Translations under genes and position numbers: made by a program
Assembly (NCBI GenBank): GCA_964645405.1
Contig: CAZYCA010000016.1
Location: forward strand, 124,001-188,000
Source of the DNA: JAMWDF01 sp964645405
GTDB lineage: Bacteria; Ratteibacteria; UBA8468; B48-G9; DSTR01
Reading direction: 5' to 3'
DNA: 64,000 bases
The notes under the pieces: model-generated
Told to the model about the DNA's origin: nothing
Seen by the model: the letters and a program-made list of their open reading frames with translations, nothing else
Database searches by the model: none
In this document: positions 1 to 8,653 of the stretch, one piece after another
Layout: the number at the start of each line of letters is the position of its first letter
Position numbering within the stretch: the stretch's first letter is position 1

Positions 1-2
1 CA

Positions 3-131
3 CTTGTTAAGTTAGCTGAGAAATGTGGTTTTTTCTATATAGGTGACTACTGGCGAGTACCCTGGCGAAGACGTATCAAATCGGTTTTTAGAAAGGTTGA
101 CCAGCATACTCGCAGGGAAAAAGGGAAGTAA
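3..131 (+). CDS. SAM-dependent methyltransferase, C-terminal fragment (cut by window edge)
   Basis: Reading frame 3 is open from the window edge to the TAA at 129-131 and encodes 42 residues. By eye 23 of the first 32 residues match the C-terminal tail of the complete methyltransferase at 3354-4103 (shared LVKLAEK, GD, PWR, RIK and VF blocks), so this is the end of a paralogous class I SAM methyltransferase. The catalytic part lies outside the window. The GT2 gene follows after 4 bp. The frame overlaps the start of an apparent longer GT2 reading frame (from 43), which argues that the GT2 starts at 136. Confidence 0.75.
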   Translation, partial: LVKLAEKCGFFYIGDYWRVPWRRRIKSVFRKVDQHTRREKGK

Positions 132-135
132 GAAA

Positions 136-1239
136 ATGACTTTTTCTATCATTACGACTACTCTTAACCATGCAAAATTTATTGAAAAAACGATTCAGAG
201 TGTTCTGGAGCAAGAGGGAAACTTTTTTTTAGACTACATTATTGTGGACGCTGGCTCAACAGACGGAACACTTGTTATTATCAAAAAATAAAGCCACTTT
301 GTGCATACAAAGGAGTACCAGCCTAAATGTGCGGGGTTGACTTTCAGGTGGATATCTGAACCTGATGACTCTCCGACCGCTGGCTGGAACAAAGGTTTAA
401 GAATGGCAAGAGGTGATATAATAGGTATAATTAATTCCGACGATTTCTATTCCCAGGATGCGCTCAAACAGGTTGCAGAATGTTTTCGCAAAGACAGCCG
501 GTGCGAAATTGTTTACGGTGATGTAAACTGCGTGGATGAAGGAAATGCTACTGTGAGTATTAAAAGAACTAAAAGTCATATAAACTTTGCAGCTCTCAAA
601 GATGGTAATAAGCTAATGGAACCCGCCGTATTTATGAAAAAGCAGGTACTGGAGAAAATTGGTTTCTTTGATGAGAATTTCCGTTATGCAAACGACTACG
701 AGTACTGGGTCAGGGCAGCAAAAAATGGAATAGTTTTTAAGCATGTTCCAGCCGTGCTGGCAAATTTTCGGGTGTTGCCTACTGCGAGAAGTTCTGGTAT
801 GAAACCGGAGTTATTCAGCGAATGTCTGGTAATTCAATGGAAATATTATAGCGTCGGGCGACACTTTGCAGAAAGTTTTGCCCACTCTGTAGCATTATAT
901 TCGCAATTATCAGGTGTCAGTCTGAGTAATTCATTTCAGATAATCTACAGTGATTTTATGAGAAAGAGTGGTTTATGTGCCAGTAAACAAATGGACAACT
1001 ATATGAGAAGATGCTGGGAAAGGATTCTTTTGAGGGATGCGATATATAATGTGTATAAAAATAGAAGCGAAGCACTGAAAACTGCTTTTCATGTTCTCGT
1101 CCACCAGCCATCAGCTTTCCTTTCGGAGGACGGTTTAATCTTTTTTTGTAGACTGGTTACAACGAAGGACTTTTATAGTTCTATTAAAAGAGGCGTGAAA
1201 TCCTTGAAGGGTAGCAAAGAACCAAAAAATTTTTTCTAA
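136..1239 (+). pseudogene. GT2 family glycosyltransferase interrupted by an in-frame TAA stop
   Basis: A GT-A fold family 2 glycosyltransferase, expected to move a sugar from a nucleotide donor to a lipid-linked glycan. Residues 1-51 (FSIITTTLNH, VDAGSTDGT) end at TAA 289-291. The same frame then continues without a shift to 1239 with the rest of the domain: SEPDD, the NSDD metal-binding motif, GYDxND-like RYANDYEYWVR. The intact paralog at 35880-36980 has Tyr where this gene has the stop (IIKK-Tyr versus IIKK-stop), so a single T or C to A change explains it. A GTG at 301 could restart translation but would lose the nucleotide-binding N-terminus. Start 136 follows the upstream stop by 4 bp. 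It could also be a sequencing error. Confidence 0.75.
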
Positions 1240-1312
1240 ATGTCGGATGTTTCACCCCGGCTGTAGCAAAGAGTCTGTGCTTATCTGATACCAAAAGGCG
1301 GTGAGAGTTTAT

Positions 1313-2425
1313 ATGAAATTAACAATTTTGTTGAAGTCTATCACTAAGAAATTTAGTTCCATCACAATGGTATTACTTGCTCATGGCGAGCAACTGCGTA
1401 AGAGAGGACACACAGTGAATGTTGTGGTCCTTGGAGACCGAGGATATACACTGAGAAAGGATGAATGCTCCGGAAGTACAGCCTTTTCTTACAATGCGAG
1501 GAAGTTTTATTGTTTATTGCGTGGAGGAGGCATACGGTTGAAAGCGCCGTGGTATGACTGTCGACCGCAAATGCCAATTATAGAAGTACCTGATGCGTCA
1601 GAGTGTTACATACCTGATGCGGACGTGATTATTGCTGGTTATGTCTGGATGCTGGATGCTCTCGTAGAATACAAAAATAGAAAAGGGAAGAAGTTTTATC
1701 TCGTGCAGGGTTTTGAACTTCAGAAGCCGCGAAATCGTGAACGGTATCGTTACTCCATCAGGAAAATAGTGGTCTCCACAAGTCTGAAAGAGCAAATTTA
1801 CGAAACTATGAGCCAGGAAGAAATTGGTCCCATAGCTGTGGTAACCAACGGAGTAGATTTGGACATTTTCAGTTCAGAGGGCAGGTGTTATCAGAATCGA
1901 AGGCCAGTACGAGTGGGAATGGTTTACTACTATAAAGCACCGAATGAACTTAAAGGGTTCATGGACGGTGTCAGGGCGTTTGAAATGGCAAAAAAGCACT
2001 TTCCGAATTTAGAACTGGTCTTGTTCGGCACCTGCCGTGGCAAAGATGTGCCTGATTATGCTGAATTTCATACATCACCCTCAAGGGCTAAAATAGCGGA
2101 AATTTACCGGAGCTGTGACATTTTTCTTTATCCCAGTAGAGAGGACGCCTTTGGACTGCCTCCCTTAGAAGCGATGGCTTGTGGGTGTGCTGTGGTCACA
2201 ACAGAGGTCGGTGGAGTCAAAGATTATGCAGTTAGAAAGGAAACTGCCCTTATCTCGGTTCCTGGTAAACCTGAGGAGCTGGCCAGGAATTTGGAATATC
2301 TTTTGAAACATCCAGAAAAGCGCCAAGAAATGGCAAAAAAAGCAGCTACTGCGGCAAGAAATTACTCCTGGGAGAAGGTTAGCGAAAGAATGGAAAGGAT
2401 ATTATTTTCGGAACAGTCTAACTAA
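1313..2425 (+). CDS. GT4 family glycosyltransferase
   Basis: Probable retaining GT-B glycosyltransferase of about 370 residues. The C-terminal half has the family 4 signature: GVDLDIF, then VGMVYYYKAPNELKG, then PSREDAFGLPPLEAMACG. The usual EX7E pair appears as D-x7-E, a common variant. The N-terminal half is more divergent, as usual where the acceptor binds. I chose ATG 1313 over GTG 1301 because GGTGAG lies about 8 bases upstream. It stands alone between two short gaps (73 and 57 bp) and is likely co-transcribed with the neighbouring transferases. Donor and acceptor cannot be told. Confidence 0.85.
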   Translation: MKLTILLKSITKKFSSITMVLLAHGEQLRKRGHTVNVVVLGDRGYTLRKDECSGSTAFSYNARKFYCLLRGGGIRLKAPWYDCRPQMPIIEVPDASECYIPDADVIIAGYVWMLDALVEYKNRKGKKFYLVQGFELQKPRNRERYRYSIRKIVVSTSLKEQIYETMSQEEIGPIAVVTNGVDLDIFSSEGRCYQNRRPVRVGMVYYYKAPNELKGFMDGVRAFEMAKKHFPNLELVLFGTCRGKDVPDYAEFHTSPSRAKIAEIYRSCDIFLYPSREDAFGLPPLEAMACGCAVVTTEVGGVKDYAVRKETALISVPGKPEELARNLEYLLKHPEKRQEMAKKAATAARNYSWEKVSERMERILFSEQSN

Positions 2426-2441
2426 AGACTTTGTAGCAACC

Positions 2442-2481
2442 GACTAAATTGTTCCAAATAGTAGAAAAGAGGAATTTAGTC
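2442..2481. repeat. 9-bp inverted repeat flanking the ribosome-binding site of the next GT2
   Basis: GACTAAATT at 2442-2450 is repeated as the perfect reverse complement AATTTAGTC at 2473-2481, with a 22-base loop. The right arm lies between the AGAGG ribosome-binding site (2468-2472) and the GTG start at 2483. If it folds in the mRNA, the arm would hold the sequence next to the start codon. It could equally be a protein-binding palindrome or chance. Confidence 0.4.
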
Positions 2482-2482
2482 C

Positions 2483-3382
2483 GTGAATGAGGTTGTTTCC
2501 ATTGTTGTTCTTACTTACAACGGGAAGGATCTTTTAGAGAAAAACCTTCCATCCATAATGCGGGCGATTTTCAGAAGAGGAGCAGGAGATGAACTCATAG
2601 TGGTAGACAACGGCAGTAGTGACGGCACAGAACTTTTTCTCAGAAAAGAATTTCCAGCGGCCAAAGTACTCCGACTAGATACCAACCAGTCTGTGGGGGC
2701 TGCGTACAATGCAGGTGTTTTCGCTTGTTCCCAGCGGATTGTTATTCTTCTCAATAATGATGTTCAGGTCACTTCTGATTTTATCCAGCCACTAGTAAAA
2801 CATTTTCAGTGCCAGGATGTTTTTTCGGTGAGTAGTTTATCCTTAAGTCCAGGTAAGAGAAAAAAGGCTGAAGAATTACCCTATTATATTGCCTATGGTG
2901 GAGGACAAACGGCATATGACCGGGACAAGTTTCTGATGCTTGGCGGGTTTCATCCAATCTATGGGAAATACTACTATGAGGACAGGGACCTGGGCTACCG
3001 TGCCTGGAAACGTGGCTGGAAGAGTCTGTGTGAACCGTTGAGCGTTGTTTATCACGAAGGAGAAAAGACCATCAAACGAGATAGCCGGCGGCAGGTTCAA
3101 TTGTTAAAATTCAGGAACAGGATAATTTTTTTTCTCTCCTGTTATGACAGTTTCTGGGAAGCATTTCTGCCACTGGTCTGGTCTGTTGTGCACGTTGTTC
3201 TCTGTTTCCGTCCTTATCTGCTTTTGGCACTCTTCTGGGTCTATCGGAACCGTGCTAAAATATTAAAAAAAAGAAACTCTGATAGACCCTTCTGGAAATA
3301 CTCTGACCGGGAAGTGAGGAAAATGTTGGGAAAACGGTTAACAGCAAAAAAAAATGAAGGTAATCAGCTGTCCGATTTGTGA
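2483..3382 (+). CDS. GT2 family glycosyltransferase (rhamnosyltransferase-like)
   Basis: Family 2 transferase of about 299 residues with the layout of bacterial rhamnosyl- and galactofuranosyltransferase-like proteins: N-terminal SIVVLTYNG, VVDNGSSDGT, the NNDVQV metal-binding segment near residue 91, and YYEDRDLGYRAWKRGWK near residue 165, which carries the acceptor-binding ED. A hydrophobic stretch around residues 225-250 (SVVHVVLCFRPYLLLALFWVYR) may anchor it to the membrane. Start is GTG with AGAGG 10 bases upstream; no better start is present. It overlaps the next gene by 29 bp. Sugar specificity is not determinable. Confidence 0.85.
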   Translation: MNEVVSIVVLTYNGKDLLEKNLPSIMRAIFRRGAGDELIVVDNGSSDGTELFLRKEFPAAKVLRLDTNQSVGAAYNAGVFACSQRIVILLNNDVQVTSDFIQPLVKHFQCQDVFSVSSLSLSPGKRKKAEELPYYIAYGGGQTAYDRDKFLMLGGFHPIYGKYYYEDRDLGYRAWKRGWKSLCEPLSVVYHEGEKTIKRDSRRQVQLLKFRNRIIFFLSCYDSFWEAFLPLVWSVVHVVLCFRPYLLLALFWVYRNRAKILKKRNSDRPFWKYSDREVRKMLGKRLTAKKNEGNQLSDL

Positions 3383-4103
3383 GGTTGAGGATTATGAGCC
3401 GGTTGTTGTGAAAAACGGGTATCAGGTTGTTAGGTGCAAACGATGTTATTTATACTTTGTTAATCCGCAACCAGATGATGGCGAGCTAAAACTTTTTTAT
3501 GAGAGAAGACAGGATTCTTATCTGACAGATTACAGTAAAAAAGAGGAGTCAAAACTGCGTGCAGCCAGAAGGGAAGTTAAACGTATTCTCCGACTGGTTA
3601 AGGAAAACCAGGCAAGAATACTGGACGTCGGTTGTGGCTGCGGTTTCCTTCTTAGCGAGGCAAGCAGTGCGGGAATGGATGCCCGGGGTGTTGATTTAAG
3701 CAAATCAGAAGTGGAATACGCCTGTCAGCATTTTGGTGTGAAAGCCGAATGGGCGAATTTTTTAGACCAAGACTACCAGCCGGAAGTAAAATTTAAAGTA
3801 ATCACCCTGTTTGTTGTAATTGAACATTGGGTAAATCCTGCTGCAGGGCTGACGAAATGCTGGAATCTTTTGGAACCTGGAGGCTTCTTAATTGTTGGTA
3901 CACCAGATGTATCAGCAGTAAAAAAAGGCAGAAATTTTGCTGACTGGGTAGAGCTGAAACCTCCGGAACACCTTTTTTTCTTTTCTCCAGGGACTTTAGT
4001 GAAGTTAGCCGAAAAAGCTGGTTTCCATTACTATGGGGATTTCTGGAAACTGCCCTGGCGGGTTCGTATTAAAGCAGTTTTTAACAAGGTGGGTAAAAAA
4101 TGA
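3354..4103 (+). CDS. Class I SAM-dependent methyltransferase with N-terminal zinc ribbon
   Basis: 249 residues. The N-terminus has two CxxC pairs (Cys6, Cys9, Cys28, Cys31), typical of sugar-locus methyltransferases that begin with a small zinc-binding module. The Rossmann methyltransferase core follows with motif I ILDVGCGCGF near residue 88, FVVIEHWVNP and the LLEPGGFLIVGTPD strand. It probably methylates a sugar hydroxyl or a lipid-linked glycan. Its tail is closely similar to the fragment at the window edge, so the two are paralogs. It overlaps the GT2 upstream (29 bp) and the next gene (4 bp), implying translational coupling. Confidence 0.85.
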   Translation: MKVISCPICEVEDYEPVVVKNGYQVVRCKRCYLYFVNPQPDDGELKLFYERRQDSYLTDYSKKEESKLRAARREVKRILRLVKENQARILDVGCGCGFLLSEASSAGMDARGVDLSKSEVEYACQHFGVKAEWANFLDQDYQPEVKFKVITLFVVIEHWVNPAAGLTKCWNLLEPGGFLIVGTPDVSAVKKGRNFADWVELKPPEHLFFFSPGTLVKLAEKAGFHYYGDFWKLPWRVRIKAVFNKVGKK

Positions 4104-4903
4104 GGTCATCAGGTAAACAGAGTAGAGCGCAACAAATACCGGTGGTTATTCTTGCAGGCGGGCAGGGGACACGTCTGAGTGAAGAAACGGTAGTTAAACC
4201 TAAACCCCTGGTAGAAATTGGAGGTCGCCCTATCCTCTGGCATATCATGAAGATTTACGCACATTACGGATTCCAGGAGTTTATTATAGCTCTGGGTTAT
4301 CGGGGAGAGATGATAAAGGAGTATTTTCTTCATTATAGAGCACTCAATTCTGATTTTACAGTGCACCTGAAAGACGGTTCCGTAAGGCTGCGTCAATCCG
4401 CAGAAGATAACTGGATTGTCCACCTGGTAGATACAGGACTTAAAACACAAACCGGTGGGCGGGTGAAAAAGTTATGGCCGCTATTAAAAAAGGGGACTTT
4501 TATGCTCACCTATGGTGATGGTCTGGCTGATGTTGACCTTGCTGCTGTGCTTAAATTTCACCTTAAGCATAAAGGATTAGGAACCATTACAGCTGTCCGT
4601 CCGCCAGCAAGATTTGGAGATATTGTTATGGAAGAGGAGCGTGTGAAAATTTTTTCCGAAAAGCCTCAGACAGGTGAAGGCTGGATTAATGGAGGTTTTG
4701 GGGTTTTTGAACCTGCTGTGTTGGAATTAATTTCCGGGGATGAAACAAGTTTTGAGCGCGGAGTTCTGGAAAGGCTGGCAGAAAAAGGACAGCTTTATGC
4801 TTACAGACACACAGGATTCTGGCAGTGCATAGATACACAGAGGGACCTCAAACTGGTAGAGAGTCTCTGGCAATCTGATAATCCGCCATGGAGGATATGG
4901 TAG
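4100..4903 (+). CDS. rfbF: Glucose-1-phosphate cytidylyltransferase
   Basis: Makes CDP-glucose from CTP and glucose-1-phosphate, the entry step for CDP-linked deoxyhexoses. The 267-residue protein starts with the nucleotidyltransferase signature LAGGQGTRL, then KPKPLVEIGGRPILWHIM and ALGYRGEMIKEYF, the RfbF-specific pattern that separates it from RmlA and GalU. Length is close to the usual 257. The YGDGLADVDL segment carries the metal-binding Asp. ATG overlaps the upstream stop (ATGA), and CDP-glucose 4,6-dehydratase follows after 1 bp, which fixes the function. Confidence 0.93.
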   Translation: MRSSGKQSRAQQIPVVILAGGQGTRLSEETVVKPKPLVEIGGRPILWHIMKIYAHYGFQEFIIALGYRGEMIKEYFLHYRALNSDFTVHLKDGSVRLRQSAEDNWIVHLVDTGLKTQTGGRVKKLWPLLKKGTFMLTYGDGLADVDLAAVLKFHLKHKGLGTITAVRPPARFGDIVMEEERVKIFSEKPQTGEGWINGGFGVFEPAVLELISGDETSFERGVLERLAEKGQLYAYRHTGFWQCIDTQRDLKLVESLWQSDNPPWRIW

Positions 4904-4904
4904 A

Positions 4905-5996
4905 TTGTTTGATAATATCTATCGAGGTTTAACTGTTCTTGTGACCGGTCATACTGGCTTTAAAGGGGGGTGGTTATCCCTCTGGTTAAACCACCTTGGC
5001 GCAAAGGTGGTGGGGTATGCTCTTGAGCCTCCAAGTCAACCGAGTTTTTTTGAAGCCTGCAGATTAAACAGACAGCTGACAGATATCCGAAACGACATCC
5101 GTGATTTAGAAAGTCTGAAAAAAGTGGTTAACCATTATCAGCCAGCGCTTATTTTTCATCTGGCGGCACAGTCTCTTGTCCGGCAATCTTTTATTGACCC
5201 GGTGGGTACCTATGCAACAAATGTTATGGGGACAGTAAACGTAATGGAAGCAGCACGGGAAAGCAAAAATACACGTGGTGTTATTATTGCTACCAGTGAT
5301 AAATGTTACCGTCTGGGAAAAGAGAAAACTGGTTATAGAGAGACTGACCCCCTGGGTGGAAATGAACCTTACAGCGGTAGTAAAGCCTGTGCTGAAATTG
5401 TAGTGGAGAGCTATCGTAACTGTTTTCTCCACAGCGGGAGAAATAATCTTCTGGTAAGCACAGTAAGAGCCGGTAATGTTATTGGCGGTGGAGATTGGGG
5501 AAGGGACCGGCTGGTGCCGGACTGTATCCGGGCCCTGGTGACAGGCAGGCATCTTGTTCTACGTTATCCTTCTGCCAGGCGGCCCTGGCAACATGTTCTT
5601 GATGCCCTGGCCGGATATTTACTTGTAGGCAGCGATCTTTATCAAGGGAAGGGGCAGGTAGCTACTGCCTGGAATTTTGGTCCTTCAGCCTGTGGCGTCA
5701 AGACTGTTTCCTGGGTAGTTAAGGAACTATGCAGTCAGTGGGGAAAAAGATGTCTCTGGAAGGTAGCAGACAGTACCCAACCACCGGAGTCCCTGGTTTT
5801 GAAACTGGACAGTCGCAGGGCAAGGGAAAGGCTAAAATGGAGGCCGTGCTGGCCGCTGAGAGAGGCAATAAAACAGACAGTGCACTGGTATAAAGAATAT
5901 TACGCAGGCGCGGATATGTACAGGTTCAGTACCAGACAGATTGGAGAATTTGAACGAAGAACAAAAAAATGGCAATGGGGAAACCATGGTCTGTAG
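4905..5996 (+). CDS. rfbG: CDP-glucose 4,6-dehydratase
   Basis: Extended SDR enzyme converting CDP-glucose to CDP-4-keto-6-deoxyglucose. 363 residues. NAD-binding TGHTGFKGGWL at residues 14-24 is characteristic of RfbG rather than RmlB. Later come HLAAQSLVRQSF, ATSDKCYR, the YSGSKACAE active-site YxxxK, and RAGNVIGGGDWGRDRLVPD. The start is TTG 4905, preceded by GGAGG at about 4891-4895. It sits directly after rfbF and overlaps the C-methyltransferase, so it is part of a CDP-sugar operon. Confidence 0.93.
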   Translation: MFDNIYRGLTVLVTGHTGFKGGWLSLWLNHLGAKVVGYALEPPSQPSFFEACRLNRQLTDIRNDIRDLESLKKVVNHYQPALIFHLAAQSLVRQSFIDPVGTYATNVMGTVNVMEAARESKNTRGVIIATSDKCYRLGKEKTGYRETDPLGGNEPYSGSKACAEIVVESYRNCFLHSGRNNLLVSTVRAGNVIGGGDWGRDRLVPDCIRALVTGRHLVLRYPSARRPWQHVLDALAGYLLVGSDLYQGKGQVATAWNFGPSACGVKTVSWVVKELCSQWGKRCLWKVADSTQPPESLVLKLDSRRARERLKWRPCWPLREAIKQTVHWYKEYYAGADMYRFSTRQIGEFERRTKKWQWGNHGL

Positions 5997-7209
5997 ATTC
6001 TGCGGCCGGGAGGTAGTCGCACCTTTTCTTTCTCTTGGTGCACAGCCTCTGGCTAATAACTATCTTACGGCAAGCCAGCTGAGAGAGAAAGAAATATTTT
6101 ATCCCCTTGATATTTTTTTATGTCCATCGTGTTTTCTGGTCCAGCTGGCGCAGTATGTTACACCGGAGGAAACCTTCAGCCAGTATCCATACTGTTCTTC
6201 TTATTCGCAAACATGGTTACAGCACTGTCGTGACTACGTAAGAAAGATTTGCTCGCAGCTGGGATTGCGAAGAAAAAGTCTGGTAATAGAAATAGCCAGT
6301 AACGATGGTTGCCTGCTTCAGTTGTTTCAGTCCTCAGGTATAAATGTGCTCGGTATAGAACCGGCAAGAAATATCGCCGCCATAGCTCTGGGTAACGGCA
6401 TTCCTACAGAGATAGCGTTTTTTTCTTCCAGCGTGGCTCAATCGCTTGTGGAGAAGGGTTTTTCTGCTGACCTGGTGGTGGCTAACAATGTTCTGGCACA
6501 TGTGCCTGCTCTTAATGATTTTGTCCGGGGGCTGGAAATTCTGTTGAAGCCGCAGGGTGTTGTAACTGTAGAATTTCCACACCTGGTATGTCTGATGGAA
6601 GGAAATCAGTTTGATACAATTTACCATGAGCACCTTTCTTATTTTCTGTTTTTTGTGGCCAGGCGTATATTTGAGGCTAACGGGCTGTGTATTTTTGATG
6701 TGGAAAAGATTCCTACACACGGCGGTTCGTTAAGAATTTATGCTGGTCGGACCCGGGTATGGGCCGGCAAAATAGAGCCCGCAGTAGAAAATCTGGAACA
6801 GGAGGAGAAAAAATCAGGCTATAACCAGTTGGAAACCTTTTATCAATTTCAGGAGCGTGTTAAGTTCCTAAAAAGGGAAATTCTTTCCGTTCTGATTAAT
6901 TTGAAGCAGCAACATAAGACGATAGCAGGGTATGGGGCGCCGGCCAAGGGTAATACTCTTCTGAACTACTGTGGCATCAGGCAGGATTTTCTGGATTATA
7001 CCGTGGACCAGAATCCTTTAAAGCAAGGTCGTTTTTTGCCAGGCAGTCACATACCCATCTATGAGCCAGAAAGAATTAAAGCCAGCCAGCCAGACTACAT
7101 CTTTATTCTTCCGTGGAACATCAAGGAAGAGATTATTAATCAGCTAAGCTTCATCAGAGATTGGGGTGGAAAATTTATTGTACCTATTCCCCGGGTGGAA
7201 ATTATATGA
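5986..7209 (+). CDS. NDP-4-keto-6-deoxyhexose C-methyltransferase
   Basis: About 407 residues with the three-part layout of sugar C-3 methyltransferases (TylC3/TcaB9 type). An N-terminal zinc-binding domain has CRFCG at residues 3-7 and LCPSCF. The central SAM domain has IEIASNDGCLLQ and the IYHEHLSYF segment that carries the active-site YHEH. The C-terminal Rossmann-like domain has AGYGAPAKGNTLLNYCGI. Such enzymes add a methyl branch at C3 of a 4-keto-6-deoxy sugar. I chose ATG 5986 over TTG 5941 because CRFCG is the normal N-terminus; it overlaps rfbG by 11 bp. Context implies a CDP-linked substrate; the exact position methylated is inferred. Confidence 0.88.
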   Translation: MVCRFCGREVVAPFLSLGAQPLANNYLTASQLREKEIFYPLDIFLCPSCFLVQLAQYVTPEETFSQYPYCSSYSQTWLQHCRDYVRKICSQLGLRRKSLVIEIASNDGCLLQLFQSSGINVLGIEPARNIAAIALGNGIPTEIAFFSSSVAQSLVEKGFSADLVVANNVLAHVPALNDFVRGLEILLKPQGVVTVEFPHLVCLMEGNQFDTIYHEHLSYFLFFVARRIFEANGLCIFDVEKIPTHGGSLRIYAGRTRVWAGKIEPAVENLEQEEKKSGYNQLETFYQFQERVKFLKREILSVLINLKQQHKTIAGYGAPAKGNTLLNYCGIRQDFLDYTVDQNPLKQGRFLPGSHIPIYEPERIKASQPDYIFILPWNIKEEIINQLSFIRDWGGKFIVPIPRVEII

Positions 7210-7739
7210 AGTTTATCCCGACAGATTTCCCGGAAGTATGGATAATTGAGTTTTTGCCTGTCTTTGACGAAAGAGGGTTCTTTGCCCGTGTCTACTGTAA
7301 AGAAGAATTTAAAAAGCACGGCATAGAACTTAATGTTGTTCAGACAAGTTATGCTTTCAACAAAGAGAAAGCAACACTGCGGGGGTTACATTTTCAGGTT
7401 GGACCCTTTTCAGAGAAAAAGTTGGTATGCTGTGTGAAAGGTTGTATTTATGATGTGGTGGTTGACATGCGCGATAAATCACCAACCAGGTGGAAATGGT
7501 TTGCCACCTGCCTGAGTGAAGATAACCGTCGTTTGCTCTACATACCCGAAGGGTTTGCCCACGGCTATGAGACCCTGAAAGATAACACCGTCGTACTTTA
7601 TCAGATTTCAGAATACTATCGCCCTGAGGCTGCCAGAGGATTAAGATGGGATGACCCCGTTTTGAATATCCCATGGCCCTTGCCGCCAGCAGTTATTTCT
7701 CCACGAGACCGTAACCACAAATTGATAAACGCCGGGTGA
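7206..7739 (+). CDS. dTDP-4-dehydrorhamnose 3,5-epimerase family protein (RmlC-like)
   Basis: Cupin-fold sugar epimerase, about 177 residues, near the normal RmlC length. Seen: FDERGFFARVYC, LRGLHFQ with the catalytic His, YDVVVDMRDKSPT, and EGFAHGYETL. It would epimerise C3 and/or C5 of the 4-keto sugar made by RfbG and the C-methyltransferase. ATG 7206 overlaps the upstream stop (ATGA); the longer frame from 7161 lies inside the methyltransferase gene. In this context the substrate is more likely CDP-linked than dTDP-linked, so I do not assign rfbC. Confidence 0.88.
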   Translation: MKFIPTDFPEVWIIEFLPVFDERGFFARVYCKEEFKKHGIELNVVQTSYAFNKEKATLRGLHFQVGPFSEKKLVCCVKGCIYDVVVDMRDKSPTRWKWFATCLSEDNRRLLYIPEGFAHGYETLKDNTVVLYQISEYYRPEAARGLRWDDPVLNIPWPLPPAVISPRDRNHKLINAG

Positions 7740-7747
7740 GAATAATA

Positions 7748-8650
7748 ATGAGAAAAATTCTGCTGACAGGTGCTTCTGGCTTTGTTGGTCGCCATGTTCT
7801 GCCAGTCCTGCTGAATAAGGGATACTCGGTCTACGCTGTTTCCCGCAGCCAGCCTGCGGAAATACCTTTTGGTGTAACCTGGTACCAGGTGGATATTCTT
7901 AAAAGCAAGCAAAGGGATTATGTGATGAAAAGAATTCGGCCTACTTTTCTGTTACATTTAGCCTGGTGTGCCCGACCACCGTTTTATCGACAATGTCCAG
8001 AAAACATTGATTGGTATTATGCTACTGTGGAACTGGTCAAAAAGTTTGTTAGATACGGTGGCAAAAGAGCAGTGCTGGCAGGAACATGTTTGGAGTATGA
8101 ATTCTCCCAGCCAGATTGTTCTGAGGAAGCTACACCCTTAAATCCTGATACTCTCTACGGTCTTTGTAAAAAGAGCACTTTTCAACAACTGCAAACGATG
8201 GCATTGACTTCAGATTTTACTTTTGCCTGGGCACGGCTTTTTTATCTTTACGGTCCCGGGCAGTCAGAAGCAGCACTGGTACCCTCTGTCATCAAGACTC
8301 TTTCTCAGGGTAGGATTTTCACCTGCCTGAATCCGGAGCTGGTTCGCGACTATCTTTATGTAAAAGATGCTGCAGACGCCATGGTACAACTTCTTCACAG
8401 TAACATATGCGGGTCAGTTAATATCGGTTCCGGTCAGGGGACCAGGGTAGGCAGCCTGGTTCAGCAGGTAGCCAGTCTGATGAAATGCCAGAGTCAGGTG
8501 CGATGGGGTACAGGAGAAAAAGGAGAGCCTCAAAGGATAGTGGCCTGTACTGAAAAGTTAGTCTCATTACTGAGCTGGAAACCTCGCTGGTCACTCCGGA
8601 AAGGTCTTCGACAAACAATAGAGTATTACTTAAGGAAAATCTCTACTTAG
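7748..8650 (+). CDS. NAD-dependent epimerase/dehydratase (probable 4-ketoreductase)
   Basis: Extended SDR protein of about 300 residues. N-terminal GASGFVGRHV binds NAD(P), then HLAWCARPP, LYGLCKKS as the YxxxK active site, RLFYLYGPGQ, and a C-terminal WKPRWSLRKGLRQTI typical of sugar SDRs. Being last in a cassette of RfbF, RfbG, C-methyltransferase and epimerase, it most likely reduces the 4-keto group to finish a CDP-6-deoxyhexose. Its general make-up also resembles CDP-paratose synthase (RfbS). ATG 7748 has GGTGAG about 9 bases upstream; GTG 7736 is an alternative. Confidence 0.82.
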   Translation: MRKILLTGASGFVGRHVLPVLLNKGYSVYAVSRSQPAEIPFGVTWYQVDILKSKQRDYVMKRIRPTFLLHLAWCARPPFYRQCPENIDWYYATVELVKKFVRYGGKRAVLAGTCLEYEFSQPDCSEEATPLNPDTLYGLCKKSTFQQLQTMALTSDFTFAWARLFYLYGPGQSEAALVPSVIKTLSQGRIFTCLNPELVRDYLYVKDAADAMVQLLHSNICGSVNIGSGQGTRVGSLVQQVASLMKCQSQVRWGTGEKGEPQRIVACTEKLVSLLSWKPRWSLRKGLRQTIEYYLRKIST

Positions 8651-8653
8651 AAT

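Noticed and set aside
43..135. N-terminal extension of the first GT2 from GTG 43
   Set aside because: The bases encode the tail of the upstream methyltransferase in another frame, and GT2 homology begins at ATG 136.
289..291. Stop-codon recoding (readthrough of TAA) in the first GT2
   Set aside because: TAA ends many intact genes here and no special signal or recoding element is seen; a point mutation is simpler.
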